From Caballeronia arationis (lineage in GTDB: Bacteria; Pseudomonadota; Gammaproteobacteria; Burkholderiales; Burkholderiaceae), in assembly GCF_001544975.2 (NCBI RefSeq), contig NZ_FCOG02000020.1, forward strand, positions 62,001-126,000: a stretch of DNA of 64,000 bases, read 5' to 3'. The notes under the pieces were generated by a model. It was not told the DNA's origin. It saw nothing but the letters and a program-made list of their open reading frames with translations, and ran no database searches. The translations under genes and the position numbers were made by a program. Within the stretch, counting starts at the first letter, position 1. Every line of letters begins with the position of its first letter. Shown piece after piece: positions 42,422 through 51,991 of the stretch.

Positions 42422-44818
42422 ATGCGGCATTCCAATTACCGTCCTGAGAGCGCCAAGGCGCTCGGCTTCGTCGTGGGTCGCACGCGGCCTTTGAGGCTTC
42501 GACCCTTAACGGCCCTCGTGGCCCTGAGCATGGGCATCGGCATCGATGTTGCAGATGTGTTCGCCGCTCCGCCCTTGCCGCAGAACGGCCAGTTCGTCGG
42601 CGACACGGGCACGATCGCGCGCAATGGCGCGAATCTCGACATCACACAGTCAGGCGCACGCGGCATCATCGACTGGAAGAGTTTCTCGATCGGTGCGGGA
42701 CGCACGGTGTCGATCGACAACGGCTCGGGCGCGACGCTCAATCGCGTCACCGGCAATGCGATGTCGACGATCGACGGCACACTCAAGGCCACCGGCAGCG
42801 TCTATCTCATCAACCCGCATGGCGTGCTCATCGGCCGCAGCGGCGTGATCACGACCGGCGGACGCTTCGTCGCCTCGACGCTGGACGCCGACAACAACGC
42901 CTTCATGAGCGGCTTCGACTATCTGTCGCTGCAGGGCACTTCCAATAGCGCAGTCGTCAATCTCGGCAAGATCAGTTCGAGCGGCGGCGATGTGTTCCTC
43001 GTTGCGCGTCGCGGTGTCGTGAACGCAGGCACCATCGATGCACCCAACGGCACCGCCGAACTCGTCACCGGCAGCCAGGTGCTTCTGTCCGACTACGTCT
43101 ACGGACCACAGGTGTCGGTGGAGATGCCAAGCCACCACGGTCGGGTCATCAACGTCGGCGCGGTGCAGGCCGCGCAGATCAACCTGCAGGCCGCCGACGG
43201 CAACATCTATGCGCTCGCGGGCAAGAACAGCGCGCTGCGCGCGACCGGAACCGAGACGCGCGAAGGCCACGTGTGGCTGGTCGCCGATGGCGGCACCGTC
43301 GATGCACGCGGTGCGAACATCGCCGCACGGAACGCGGACGGCAGCGGCGGCACGGTCGACATGAACGCCGATACGTTAAAGGTGGCCGGTGCGAAAGTCA
43401 GCGCGGCGCAGTGGAACCTCACGTCGCCCGAGTTCACGATCGACAAGCCGACTGCAGACACGCTCGCAGCCAGCCTGTCGCACGGAACGTCGGTTGCGAT
43501 CGACGCGACAGGCGCCAACGACGCAAGCGGCGATATCGGCGTGGGATCGTCTATCAGATGGCAAGGCGCATCGTCGCTCACGCTCAATGCCTATCGCTCG
43601 GTGAGCGTCGCGCCGAACACGACGATCGCCAACACCGGCGCCGGCAGCCTGACGGTGCGCGCCGACGCAAACTCGATCGACAACCGCGGCAGCGTAACGA
43701 ACAACGGCACGTTCGACTGGTCGCGCAGCACCGGAATCGTGACGGCGCTTTACGACATGAACGGCAGCTACAAGCCGGGCACCATCGTCACGAATGCGTC
43801 ATGGACCCCGGCGCCCTTCAGCGGACTCGTCACGCAGGTCACCGGCTATCGGCTCGTCAACTCGGCCGCGGACCTGAACGCGGTCAACAACAACCTGGGC
43901 GGCAACTATGCGCTCGGCACGAGCTTCGATCTCGGCTACGCGCCGAACGCGGTACCGGCGATCGGCAGTGCGGCGAGACCGTTCACCGGACAGTTCGATG
44001 GCATGGGACATCTGCTCAGCAGCCTGAACGTGTCCGACACGTCGTCACAACCCACGACCGCCGGAACGGGGCTGTTCGCGGTCATCGGCAAGACAGGTGT
44101 CGTGCGCAAATTCGTGATTGCAGGCAGTACCGCATCGTCCTCGCAAGGGCCGGTCGGGCTGCTCGCAGGTGTGAACGACGGGCGTGTGGTCAACGTCGGC
44201 ACCACGGGCTCCGTGACGACGAGCGCCGCAACGGGCGCGGCAACCGGCGGGCTCGTCGGCGTCAACCGCGGGTCAATCGAACGCGCGTGGAGCGGCGCGG
44301 CGACTTCCGGTCAGGGCGAGATGGGCGGCCTGGTCGGCGAGAACGACGGGATCATCGCGCAGTCGTATTCGCTCGGCTACGCGAGCGGCGATGCGCGCAG
44401 CCAGGTCGGCGGACTGGTGGGCGCCAATCGCGGCACGATCAGACAGTCGTATTCGAGCGGCTCCGTCGATGGGGGCAACTATCTTGGCGGGCTGGTGGGT
44501 AATAACGGCGGCACGATCGAGCAGTCGTACACCACGTCATCGGTGACGCCTGTCGGCGCGGGAACGCAGCGGCCGGGCGGCATCGCCGGCAATAACACCG
44601 GCACGATCGCCCGCGATGTCTACTGGAACGCCGACACGTCCGGCGCGCTTGTCGGCGCCGGAGCCGGCACGGCCGCCCCTGCCTCCAGCCGGATGACGAC
44701 CGCGCAGATGAGCGACCCGGCAAGCTACGGTCCGAGATGGGACTTCAGCCCCACCGGCACCTGGGCCTTGCCGCCGGGTTATAACGAGCCGGTCCTTCGT
44801 TGGTTGGTCGGTCCCTGA
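42422..44818 (+). CDS. Filamentous haemagglutinin-type adhesin with GLUG repeats
   Basis: A 798-residue protein. A long signal sequence (residues 1 to about 45, ending VFAAPP) leads into the TPS (haemagglutination activity) domain: QNGQFVGDTGTIARNG, MSTIDGTLKATGSVYLINPH and GVLIGRSG. A beta-helix region follows, and after about residue 570 there are four GLUG-type units (GGLVGENDGIIAQSY, GGLVGANRGTIRQSY, GGLVGNNGGTIEQSY). The TPS domain is the secretion signal for a TpsB outer-membrane partner, which is not nearby. The size is small for this family. GGAGGAG precedes the ATG. Confidence 0.88.
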   Translation: MRHSNYRPESAKALGFVVGRTRPLRLRPLTALVALSMGIGIDVADVFAAPPLPQNGQFVGDTGTIARNGANLDITQSGARGIIDWKSFSIGAGRTVSIDNGSGATLNRVTGNAMSTIDGTLKATGSVYLINPHGVLIGRSGVITTGGRFVASTLDADNNAFMSGFDYLSLQGTSNSAVVNLGKISSSGGDVFLVARRGVVNAGTIDAPNGTAELVTGSQVLLSDYVYGPQVSVEMPSHHGRVINVGAVQAAQINLQAADGNIYALAGKNSALRATGTETREGHVWLVADGGTVDARGANIAARNADGSGGTVDMNADTLKVAGAKVSAAQWNLTSPEFTIDKPTADTLAASLSHGTSVAIDATGANDASGDIGVGSSIRWQGASSLTLNAYRSVSVAPNTTIANTGAGSLTVRADANSIDNRGSVTNNGTFDWSRSTGIVTALYDMNGSYKPGTIVTNASWTPAPFSGLVTQVTGYRLVNSAADLNAVNNNLGGNYALGTSFDLGYAPNAVPAIGSAARPFTGQFDGMGHLLSSLNVSDTSSQPTTAGTGLFAVIGKTGVVRKFVIAGSTASSSQGPVGLLAGVNDGRVVNVGTTGSVTTSAATGAATGGLVGVNRGSIERAWSGAATSGQGEMGGLVGENDGIIAQSYSLGYASGDARSQVGGLVGANRGTIRQSYSSGSVDGGNYLGGLVGNNGGTIEQSYTTSSVTPVGAGTQRPGGIAGNNTGTIARDVYWNADTSGALVGAGAGTAAPASSRMTTAQMSDPASYGPRWDFSPTGTWALPPGYNEPVLRWLVGP

Positions 44819-44934
44819 ACGCGATCGCGTCGCGGGTGCGGTGAGGGGCCGAAATCGATCCGTGCGGTACGCCCGCCTGCTACAAGAGGCGCGGCGTCAC
44901 CGGCACGGCAGACGGTTTTCCGTGAAGCGATCAA

Positions 44935-46344
44935 TCAGGAAACCGGGTTTGCAGCGACGAAGTTCTTGAACGCGGCGTAGGCCGGGTTCTTCGTCGCGCC
45001 GTCTGCCTGAATCAATCCATAGCTTGAATCGATCATGCAGTACATCATCACCGACTGCAGGTTGTACTTGTCCTTGATCGAGCGATATTCGGTGAGCGTC
45101 TTCGTGACATAGTCAGCGGCCGTCTGGCCCTGATCGACGCCACCGGTCCAGCCCCATTCCGTCAACCAGATCGGCTTGCCGAACGAGTCCTTGAGCACCT
45201 GCAGAACGTCCTGGCACGCGTTGTTGTTCCAGCCGCACAGGATGTCGCCCGAGCTGTGATACCAGTGGTACGTCGTGAAGTCCCAGCGAATGGCTGCCGC
45301 GTTCGAGAGGCCTGCCGTCGTGCCGTTCGGGGTGACGCCACGCCATAGCATCTGCAACGCGCCATACGCCATCGGGATGCCGACGTTCACGCCGCAGTTG
45401 ATGGTGGGATCGATTGCCTTCACGCCGTCGATCATGCCGCGGATCACGCCACGGAACGAGCCCCACATCGTCGGGCTCCAGTGGTTGTACTCGCTGCCGT
45501 TGCCGCTGATCTTGAGCGCGACGTCGAGTTCGTTGCCGCACTCGATGTACTTGACAAGTCCCTTCAGCACCTTCGTGCTACCGACAGCAAGGTTGTAGCC
45601 GAGCGTATAGGACGTGGATTCGGAAGCATTGGGACTCCAGCCGCACGAGAGCGGATTGAGAACCGGAAGGATCGACACGCCGCTGTTCGCGAACGGACCA
45701 CGCAGCGCGTCGGCGATCACTTGCGCCATGCCATCGCTTGCGACGTCCGCACGATAGTTGGTGACGCCGAGGTCCTTGAGCATCGCGAGCTGGGCGGCCG
45801 GGCCCAGCGTCTTGTAGATGCCGGTGCCGTACGCCATGTGACCGTTCATGCCGTAGAAAAGCGGCGCCGCTGCGGCAGGAGCCGCTGCCGCCGTCGTGCG
45901 CGGGTCGACCGTTCCGATCGAGGTCCACGTACTGCCGTTCTTGTACCACGTGCCCGCCGAGTTCTTCGCGTAGATCACGCCGCCGTACCAGAGGATCAGG
46001 GAAAGCGGGCTGGACGAACCCGTTGCGACTCCCGCACCGTTCTTCGTTACGCGGCTGCTGACCAGCGTCCACGTATTTCCGGAAGCGTCGACGATCGAAG
46101 TTGCCGAGGGAATGACCGTTCCGTCCGGCGATGCCGAAGTGGTAGCGGCCTTTGCAACACCTGTGACGTCCGCGCCGGATTCGGCAATATCGCCTCCACC
46201 ACCGCAAGCGGCGAGCGCGGCGCTGCCCGCACCGGCCATCAACATGGACAGGAAATTTCGACGTGATACGGAAGACGTATTGAGTTCGAAACGATTCGAA
46301 TCGGCAGTTTCGACTTTAGCGGCGGGAGAAATGGCGTGTCGCAT
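44935..46344 (-). CDS. Secreted glycoside hydrolase (GH39/GH5-like, clan A)
   Basis: A 469-residue protein. A twin-arginine motif (SRRNFLSMLMAGAGSAALAA) with a following Cys suggests Tat export and a lipid anchor. A Ser/Thr/Gly linker runs to about residue 165. The catalytic TIM barrel follows, with an acid/base Glu in IECGNELD and a nucleophile Glu in IWLTEWGW. This matches clan A glycosidases, probably acting on plant or fungal polysaccharide. The 5' side is an unusually AT-rich region. Convergent with the haemagglutinin gene. Confidence 0.85.
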   Translation of the reverse strand: MRHAISPAAKVETADSNRFELNTSSVSRRNFLSMLMAGAGSAALAACGGGGDIAESGADVTGVAKAATTSASPDGTVIPSATSIVDASGNTWTLVSSRVTKNGAGVATGSSSPLSLILWYGGVIYAKNSAGTWYKNGSTWTSIGTVDPRTTAAAAPAAAAPLFYGMNGHMAYGTGIYKTLGPAAQLAMLKDLGVTNYRADVASDGMAQVIADALRGPFANSGVSILPVLNPLSCGWSPNASESTSYTLGYNLAVGSTKVLKGLVKYIECGNELDVALKISGNGSEYNHWSPTMWGSFRGVIRGMIDGVKAIDPTINCGVNVGIPMAYGALQMLWRGVTPNGTTAGLSNAAAIRWDFTTYHWYHSSGDILCGWNNNACQDVLQVLKDSFGKPIWLTEWGWTGGVDQGQTAADYVTKTLTEYRSIKDKYNLQSVMMYCMIDSSYGLIQADGATKNPAYAAFKNFVAANPVS

Positions 46345-46910
46345 CGGTAGTATGTGCGTTAGTACTCAGGAGGCTTGAGTATATTTGGCAAAAAACTACC
46401 GCACTCGTAACACAATGTAACTCTTTGAAGATAGAAAGAAATGTCCTTAACTAATATCGTATGAAGGAAAATACACCCATCGATGTTTAAAATATTCGGT
46501 ACATATTCCTAATCATATTAATGAACCCGTACTAAGAATGTATAAATGACACGGTAAAAAACACCATTTTCGCGTCTTTGGAAGTTGTGTCGGAAATATG
46601 TTCTTGAAATGGGGCGTTCGAAACGCGAGCAGATGCCATTCCCGGCATTGCAGAGGGCGTCGTTTAAATTAAGTCAGATGAATAGCAATGATGGCGTTCT
46701 CGGCACGGTCGTTCATTCAGGCCGAAAACGCACAATGTCCGCAAATCCGCCGACGCCAATGATTATTCGGGCCGTCGAGGGGAACGCTGCTTGTGCGGTG
46801 AAAGGACTATTTACTGCAGGGACGTTGAACCCACGTCTGCCACTTGAAAGACGGGAACGGTCAAAACCAATGTGATCGATGCCACACCGCAACCTGTCTG
46901 CCGCTGCTCG
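46345..46910. other. AT-rich intergenic region upstream of the glycosidase gene
   Basis: About 46380-46570 is clearly low in GC compared with the rest of the window, with runs such as ATGTTTAAAATATTC. It contains the promoter of the glycosidase gene. The remaining 340 bases hold one weak frame I do not trust. TATACT at about 46376-46381 on the minus strand could be a -10 box, but no matching -35 was found. Confidence 0.5.
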
Positions 46911-47048
46911 TCAAGGACGCTCGCGCATCTGAAGCGCGGCGGCCATCGCATCGGGCACGTTTACCCTGAAGCGCGCCGCCGGCAAATGAAAATAGCGCTC
47001 GCCGTCCTGCCCGATCAGCACCCAGCGCGCGGACGAAAAAATCGGCAT
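46911..47048 (-). CDS. Small protein downstream of nitronate monooxygenase
   Basis: A 45-residue frame: MPIFSSARWVLIGQDGERYF then HLPAARFRVNVPDAMAAALQ. It begins 12 bases after the monooxygenase stop on the same strand with GTGAGG upstream, so it could be translated from the same message. Not recognised; it may be a short additional domain or a chance frame. Confidence 0.3.
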   Translation of the reverse strand: MPIFSSARWVLIGQDGERYFHLPAARFRVNVPDAMAAALQMRERP

Positions 47049-47059
47049 CGCAACCAACC

Positions 47060-48160
47060 TCACGTGCCAAAGCGTCGCAGTCCTTTCACGCATTCGTCGA
47101 ACTCCGCTTCCAGCTGCGTCATCAGTTCGGCGGCTGGCAAGTGGCGTGCAAGCGCAGCGGCCTGCCCCGCCCATTGCGCGCCATAGCCGAAGTCACCTTG
47201 CGCCTTGGCGGCCGCGTGCAGCGCCTTTCCCGCATCGTAGGCAACGGGATAATCCGGCGTTTTCGGCGAGCCCGCCGAGCGCCCCAGTTCGGTGAAACGG
47301 TTCACCATGCTGCGTGCAAGGCGGCCCGAGATGGCCGACGTGAGAATGGTATGACGCGCCGCGTCGCTCAGAAGCGCGCGCCGGTATCCGTCGTCGATCG
47401 ACGTCTCCGGACACGCGACAAACGCGGTTCCGAGCTGCGCAGCCTGCGCGCCGAGTGCGAGCGCCGCCGCGATACCCGCGCCATCCATGATGCCGCCGGC
47501 GGCGATTACCGGCAGATCGAAACTGCGCGCGAGCAATCGCGTCAGGGCAAACGTGCCCAGTCCGTCATCGAATGCCTCAAGATCGAACATGCCCCGATGG
47601 CCGCCCGCTTCGATGCCTTGAGCGACGATCGCATCGACTCCCGCTTTTGCCAGCTGGCCGGCTTCGGCAACGTTCGTCGCCGACGCAAGCAGCTTGATTC
47701 CCGCCTCCTTCAGCGACGAAATCACTTGCGTCGAAGGCAGCCCGAAGTGAAAGCTGACGATGGGCGGCTTCTCTTCGAGAAACACCTTCACCATCGCCTC
47801 GTCGCGCCTGAAGCTCGTATAGATCTCGCTCAGCGTCTCGGGCGGGGCAACGCCGAAGCGGTCGAAATGCGGCCTGAGCCAGTTCAGCCATTCGCGCTCG
47901 GTCGCCTCGTCGAGGACCGCCGGTTCGTGGCAGAAGACATTGATGTTGAAGGGCTTGTGCGTGAGCGCGCGCGTGTCGCGAATCACCTTGCGCGCGCCTT
48001 CGGCGTTCATCGCGCCCACGCCGAGCGAGCCTAGTCCGCCCGCATTCGAAACCGCCGCGGCAAGCGCAGGCGTGCTCACGCCCGCCATCGGCGCCTGGAT
48101 GATCGGCTTGTCGATGCCGAGCAGTTGCAACAGCGGAGTGTGTCCAGTACGACTGTTCAT
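47060..48160 (-). CDS. Nitronate monooxygenase
   Basis: A 366-residue FMN enzyme of the 2-nitropropane dioxygenase family. It starts TPLLQLLGIDKPIIQAPMAG, with the FMN phosphate-binding AGGIMDGAGIAAALALGA (about 228-245) and the EAGGHRGMF motif that holds the catalytic His. It oxidises toxic propionate 3-nitronate and related alkyl nitronates to aldehydes or malonic semialdehyde. The ATG at 48160 is used; a second at 48175 is possible. The LysR gene on the same strand, 53 bases upstream, is a candidate regulator. Confidence 0.92.
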   Translation of the reverse strand: MNSRTGHTPLLQLLGIDKPIIQAPMAGVSTPALAAAVSNAGGLGSLGVGAMNAEGARKVIRDTRALTHKPFNINVFCHEPAVLDEATEREWLNWLRPHFDRFGVAPPETLSEIYTSFRRDEAMVKVFLEEKPPIVSFHFGLPSTQVISSLKEAGIKLLASATNVAEAGQLAKAGVDAIVAQGIEAGGHRGMFDLEAFDDGLGTFALTRLLARSFDLPVIAAGGIMDGAGIAAALALGAQAAQLGTAFVACPETSIDDGYRRALLSDAARHTILTSAISGRLARSMVNRFTELGRSAGSPKTPDYPVAYDAGKALHAAAKAQGDFGYGAQWAGQAAALARHLPAAELMTQLEAEFDECVKGLRRFGT

Positions 48161-48212
48161 GTAACGTCTCTTCATTGGGGTTTGTCGAGCATGCGCGAAT
48201 CGCGCGCTGCGT

Positions 48213-49124
48213 TCATGCATGCAGTTCTTCGATGAGGAAATCCACAAACGTTCTCACTCTCGAGGACAAGTGTCGCGCGTGCGGATACAACAGGATGAAC
48301 GGTCGCGTGCAGCCACCGAACTCCCGCAGGACCTCGACCAGCGTTCCGTTCTTAAGATCCTCCGCGGCGGTGAAACGGTAGGTCTGAAAAAGCCCGGCGC
48401 CGTGGCGAGCCAGCGTCACGCCCCCCAGCACGTCCCCCGAGGAGCCATAGCCGCCACCCGTCATCACCTCGACGCTCTCGCCGTCCATCATGAATTCCCA
48501 CGCGATATTCCGGCCGTTGCTCGGCAATTCGTACTGGACGCAATCGTGCCTGACGAGATCGTCGGGCGTCGCGGGCGTACCGGCTTTCTTCAGATACGCG
48601 GGCGACGCGACGACGACAAGTTCCGCGTCCTCCAGCTTGCGGGCGATCAGGCCTGAGTCCCGGGGCGCGCGGCCGCGAATCGCCAGATCGAAGCCTTCCT
48701 CGGCGAAATCGATATTCCGGTTGCTCAGATGTACTTCGACAGTCACGTCCGGGTATCGCGTCCGGTACTCGGCCATCAGGGGCAGCACGCGACCGTGGCC
48801 GTACGGCGTCGGCATGCTGATGCGCAAGACGCCGGCCGGTGTCGTCTGCTGGCCCGTCGCCTCCCGTTCGGCGTCCGCGAGCTGAGTTAGTGCCTGGCGG
48901 CAATGTTCGAAGTAGCTGCGTCCGGCATCGGTTAGGCGAATCTGGCGTGTCGTTCGCACGAAGAGCCTTACGCCCAGCCGCTCCTCGAGTCGCGCGACCG
49001 CACGGCTCACCGCGGCCGGCGTGACGCTCGCCGATGTTGCGGCAAGCGTGAAGCTCCCCAGTTCGGCTGCAAGGCAAAACAGTTCGATGCTGCCTAGAAC
49101 CAGGTCGTCGAATTGTCGCTGCAT
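48213..49124 (-). CDS. LysR family transcriptional regulator
   Basis: A 303-residue regulator. The N-terminal helix-turn-helix reads IELFCLAAELGSFTLAATSA then PAAVSRAVARLEERLGVRLF. The effector domain has VTVEVHLSNRNIDFAEEGFDLAIRG typical of the CrgA/AaeR group. It lies in tandem with, not divergent from, the nitronate monooxygenase gene, so the usual divergent arrangement is absent. Start at ATG 49124; a start at 49214 would add residues not conserved in LysR proteins. Confidence 0.92.
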   Translation of the reverse strand: MQRQFDDLVLGSIELFCLAAELGSFTLAATSASVTPAAVSRAVARLEERLGVRLFVRTTRQIRLTDAGRSYFEHCRQALTQLADAEREATGQQTTPAGVLRISMPTPYGHGRVLPLMAEYRTRYPDVTVEVHLSNRNIDFAEEGFDLAIRGRAPRDSGLIARKLEDAELVVVASPAYLKKAGTPATPDDLVRHDCVQYELPSNGRNIAWEFMMDGESVEVMTGGGYGSSGDVLGGVTLARHGAGLFQTYRFTAAEDLKNGTLVEVLREFGGCTRPFILLYPHARHLSSRVRTFVDFLIEELHA

Positions 49125-49342
49125 GCTGGCGTTCCTGAAATGCGTCGTTGGCAGCGCTCGCCGGATGACGCACTGCCGCATGCGACGTGTCCGGCGATGG
49201 CCGATCCATTCCATCCCCGCGGTCGATTCTCGCTCAAAAATGAATACACCGAAGCATATTCAATTTCAACGATCGGCGGGTCAAGCCGTCGACGGGAACA
49301 ACATTCTTTACACATGGGAACAGAACACCCAGGCCGCAATGC

Positions 49343-49380
49343 AAAAAAGGCGCCGCGCGATTCCTCGCACGACGCCCTTC
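49343..49380 (-). terminator. Intrinsic terminator of mmsA
   Basis: On the minus strand, a GC-rich stem (about GGCGTCGTGCGA paired with TCGCGCGGCGCC) is followed by a run of six T. It lies 24-61 bases after the mmsA stop. This is the clearest intrinsic terminator in the window. Confidence 0.8.
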
Positions 49381-49403
49381 ATCGACCTGAAACTGCGGCA
49401 GCT

Positions 49404-50915
49404 TTACTTCGACGTCGGCATCGCGAATTCTGCGCCCTTCTCCGTGCTTTCCGGCCAGCGCTGCATGATCGACTTCTGCTTCGTGTAGAAGCGCACGCCT
49501 TCCTCGCCATAGGCGTGCGTATCGCCGAACAGGCTGCGCTTCCAGCCGCCGAAGCCGTGCCACGCCATCGGAACCGGAATCGGCACGTTGATGCCGACCA
49601 TGCCCACTTCGATGCGGCGGCCGAATTCGCGCGCTACGTGACCGTCGCGCGTATAGCAGGCCACGCCATTGCCGAATTCATGTGCATTCACGAGATCGAC
49701 CGCTTCGGTGAAGTCCTTCACGCGCACGCAGGCCAGCACCGGCCCGAAAATCTCTTCCTTGTAGATGCGCATCTCCGGCGTCACATGATCGAACAGCGTG
49801 CCGCCCGTGAAGAAGCCATCCTCATGACCCGTCACCTTCAAACCGCGACCGTCCACGACCAGCGACGCCCCTTCGTCGACGCCCATCGCGATGTAGCCTT
49901 CAATGCGCTCCAGCGCCTGCCGCGTGACGATCGGGCCCATCTCCGCAGCGGCTTCCATGCCGTTCCCGATGACCAGGCTGCGCGCGCGCTCTGCGAGGCG
50001 GGGAACGATCTTGTCCGCGACATCGCCAACCAGCACGGCCACCGAGATCGCCATGCAGCGCTCGCCCGCCGAGCCGTAGCCCGCACCGATCAGCGCATCG
50101 ACCGCCTGATCGAGGTCCGCATCCGGCATCACGACCATGTGGTTCTTCGCGCCGCCGAGCGCCTGCACGCGCTTGCCGTGCTTCGCGCCGGTTTCGTAGA
50201 TGTAGTTGGCAATCGGCGTCGAACCCACGAAACTCACCGCCTTGATGACGGGATGCGTGAGGATTGCATCGACGACGGTCTTGTCGCCCTGCACCACGTT
50301 GAACACGCCGTCCGGGACTCCGGCTTCCTTCAGAAGGCGCGCCATGAAGAGCGACGCCGACGGGTCCCGCTCGCTTGGCTTGAGGATGAACGTGTTGCCC
50401 GCCGCGATCGCTACCGGGAACATCCAGCACGGCACCATGCACGGGAAGTTGAACGGCGTGATGCCAGCCACGACGCCCAGCGCCTGCCGCACCGTCCAGT
50501 TGTCCATGCCGGTCGAGACCTGCTCCGTGTAATCGCCCTTGAGCAACTGCGGAATGCCGCATGCGAATTCGATGATGTCGATGCCGCGCGAGACTTCGCC
50601 CTGCGCGTCTGAAAACACCTTGCCATGCTCGGCCGTGATGATGGCGGCGAGTTCGTCGCGATGCCTGTTCATCAGTTCGAGGAAGCGCAGCATCACGCGG
50701 GCACGGCGAATGGGAGGCGTGTCGCTCCACTTCGGAAACGCAGCCTTCGCGCTCGCGACCGCCGCGTCCACGTCTGCCGCCTCGCCCAGCACGAGCTGGC
50801 GCGCGCGCTGGCCCGTCGCGGGGTTGAATACCGGCTGCGTGCGCGTACCCGATCCGCGGACAGGTTCCCCGTGGATGAAATGGGTGACGTCGGCGTTGTC
50901 GCTGAAGGCTTGCAT
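49404..50915 (-). CDS. mmsA: CoA-acylating methylmalonate-semialdehyde dehydrogenase
   Basis: A 503-residue aldehyde dehydrogenase. It has the family's HFIHGEPV N-terminus, [38 protein letters not shown] and the catalytic Cys in [12 protein letters not shown], with Asn in FNFPC. It converts (methyl)malonate semialdehyde to propionyl-CoA or acetyl-CoA in valine, pyrimidine or inositol catabolism. No mmsB or other valine gene is adjacent; the divergent LysR gene probably regulates it. GAGGAGTCG precedes the ATG. Malonate semialdehyde is also the product of nitronate oxidation, which may explain its proximity to the nitronate monooxygenase gene. Confidence 0.93.
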   Translation of the reverse strand: MQAFSDNADVTHFIHGEPVRGSGTRTQPVFNPATGQRARQLVLGEAADVDAAVASAKAAFPKWSDTPPIRRARVMLRFLELMNRHRDELAAIITAEHGKVFSDAQGEVSRGIDIIEFACGIPQLLKGDYTEQVSTGMDNWTVRQALGVVAGITPFNFPCMVPCWMFPVAIAAGNTFILKPSERDPSASLFMARLLKEAGVPDGVFNVVQGDKTVVDAILTHPVIKAVSFVGSTPIANYIYETGAKHGKRVQALGGAKNHMVVMPDADLDQAVDALIGAGYGSAGERCMAISVAVLVGDVADKIVPRLAERARSLVIGNGMEAAAEMGPIVTRQALERIEGYIAMGVDEGASLVVDGRGLKVTGHEDGFFTGGTLFDHVTPEMRIYKEEIFGPVLACVRVKDFTEAVDLVNAHEFGNGVACYTRDGHVAREFGRRIEVGMVGINVPIPVPMAWHGFGGWKRSLFGDTHAYGEEGVRFYTKQKSIMQRWPESTEKGAEFAMPTSK

Positions 50916-50983
50916 TTCGACTCCTCTACGTATGATTGGCGTGACGCAAGTGTAGGAAGCTCCCTGCGTCCTGCAAAGACGCT

Positions 50984-50997
50984 ATGATTGAAATCAT
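50984..50997. promoter_or_regulatory. Candidate LysR site between mmsA and lysR
   Basis: ATGATT-GA-AATCAT is a perfect 6-base inverted repeat with T-N11-A character, placed 26 bases before the LysR start and 69 bases before mmsA. This is the usual location and shape of a LysR recognition site. Confidence 0.55.
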
Positions 50998-51022
50998 TGT
51001 TTTCCATGGCGAACAATAGGAA

Positions 51023-51964
51023 ATGGATACGCAAAATATCGAGGGCCTGTGGACGCATCTCCACTGGCTGACGGTGCTCGCCGAGCAAGGCACGTATACC
51101 GCCGCCGCAGCGCGCCTCGGCGTCAGCAAGGCGGCGATGAGCCAGCGCATCGCGGAACTGGAGCGTGTCGCGGGTGTTCAACTGGTTCAGCGCACCACGC
51201 GCAGCGTGCGCTTCACCGAGGCGGGACAACGTCTCGTCGAAAATACGCGGCCGCAGTACGACCAGATCGCGACGAGCTTCGCCACTGTCCGCGAGTTGGC
51301 GGGCGTCGCGCGCGGCCTTGTGCGGGTCACGGCTCCGGTTGCATTCGCGCGGCAGCAACTCATCCCGAGAATGGCCGAATTCCTGCGCGCCAATCCGCAA
51401 GTCAGCGTTCAACTGGAAGCGTCCGACCGCCTCAGTTCCATTGCGACCGAAGGCTTTGATCTGGCGCTTCGGCACAGCGCGCAGGTGCCCGAGACGCACG
51501 TCGCGTGGAAATTGTGCGAGACGCGCTCGGTGATCGCGGCGACGCGTGCGTACATCAAGCGGCGCGGCATGCCGGAGACGCCCGCCGATCTCGCCGCGCA
51601 CGACTGCCTGTTTTATCCGCGCGGCATGAACGCCGGCATCTGGTCGTTCGAGCGCAAGGCGGGCCGCAAGCCGAGCGCGGGTCCCGTCACGGTGACGGTG
51701 AACGGCCCGTTCTCGGCCAACAATAGTGAGGTACTGAGGGATGCCGCGCTCGATGACCTGGGGGTCGCGCTGCTGCCCGATTTCACGGCTCAGGCGGCGA
51801 TCCGCTCGGGCCGGCTGATCGCGCTCCTGCCGGAATGGCGCCCCGTCGGCGGATTTGCCGACCAGCTATATGTGGTGCGGCCCTATGCGCCGCACGTGCC
51901 GCGTGCCGTGGCAGTCTTCGTCACCTATCTGCGCCAGGCATTCGCCGAGGGGTTTTCCCTCTGA
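51023..51964 (+). CDS. LysR family transcriptional regulator
   Basis: A 313-residue regulator. The helix-turn-helix is GTYTAAAARLGVSKAAMSQR then IAELERVAGVQLVQRTTRSV. The effector domain has QVSVQLEASDRLSSIATEGFDLALRHS. The C-terminus is normal (VTYLRQAFAEG). Divergent from mmsA, with the palindrome at 50984 between them, so mmsA is the likely target. AATAGGAA precedes the ATG. Confidence 0.92.
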   Translation: MDTQNIEGLWTHLHWLTVLAEQGTYTAAAARLGVSKAAMSQRIAELERVAGVQLVQRTTRSVRFTEAGQRLVENTRPQYDQIATSFATVRELAGVARGLVRVTAPVAFARQQLIPRMAEFLRANPQVSVQLEASDRLSSIATEGFDLALRHSAQVPETHVAWKLCETRSVIAATRAYIKRRGMPETPADLAAHDCLFYPRGMNAGIWSFERKAGRKPSAGPVTVTVNGPFSANNSEVLRDAALDDLGVALLPDFTAQAAIRSGRLIALLPEWRPVGGFADQLYVVRPYAPHVPRAVAVFVTYLRQAFAEGFSL

Positions 51965-51991
51965 CGAATGCGCGGCTGCGGCCGGCGTCGG

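Noticed and set aside
44819..44830. Perfect 12-base palindrome ACGCGATCGCGT after the adhesin gene
   Set aside because: Too short and of a composition common in GC-rich DNA; no loop for a terminator and no T-run.
46585..46875. 96-residue plus-strand frame upstream of the nitronate genes
   Set aside because: No ribosome site, no domain, odd composition, and it straddles the edge of an AT-rich promoter region.
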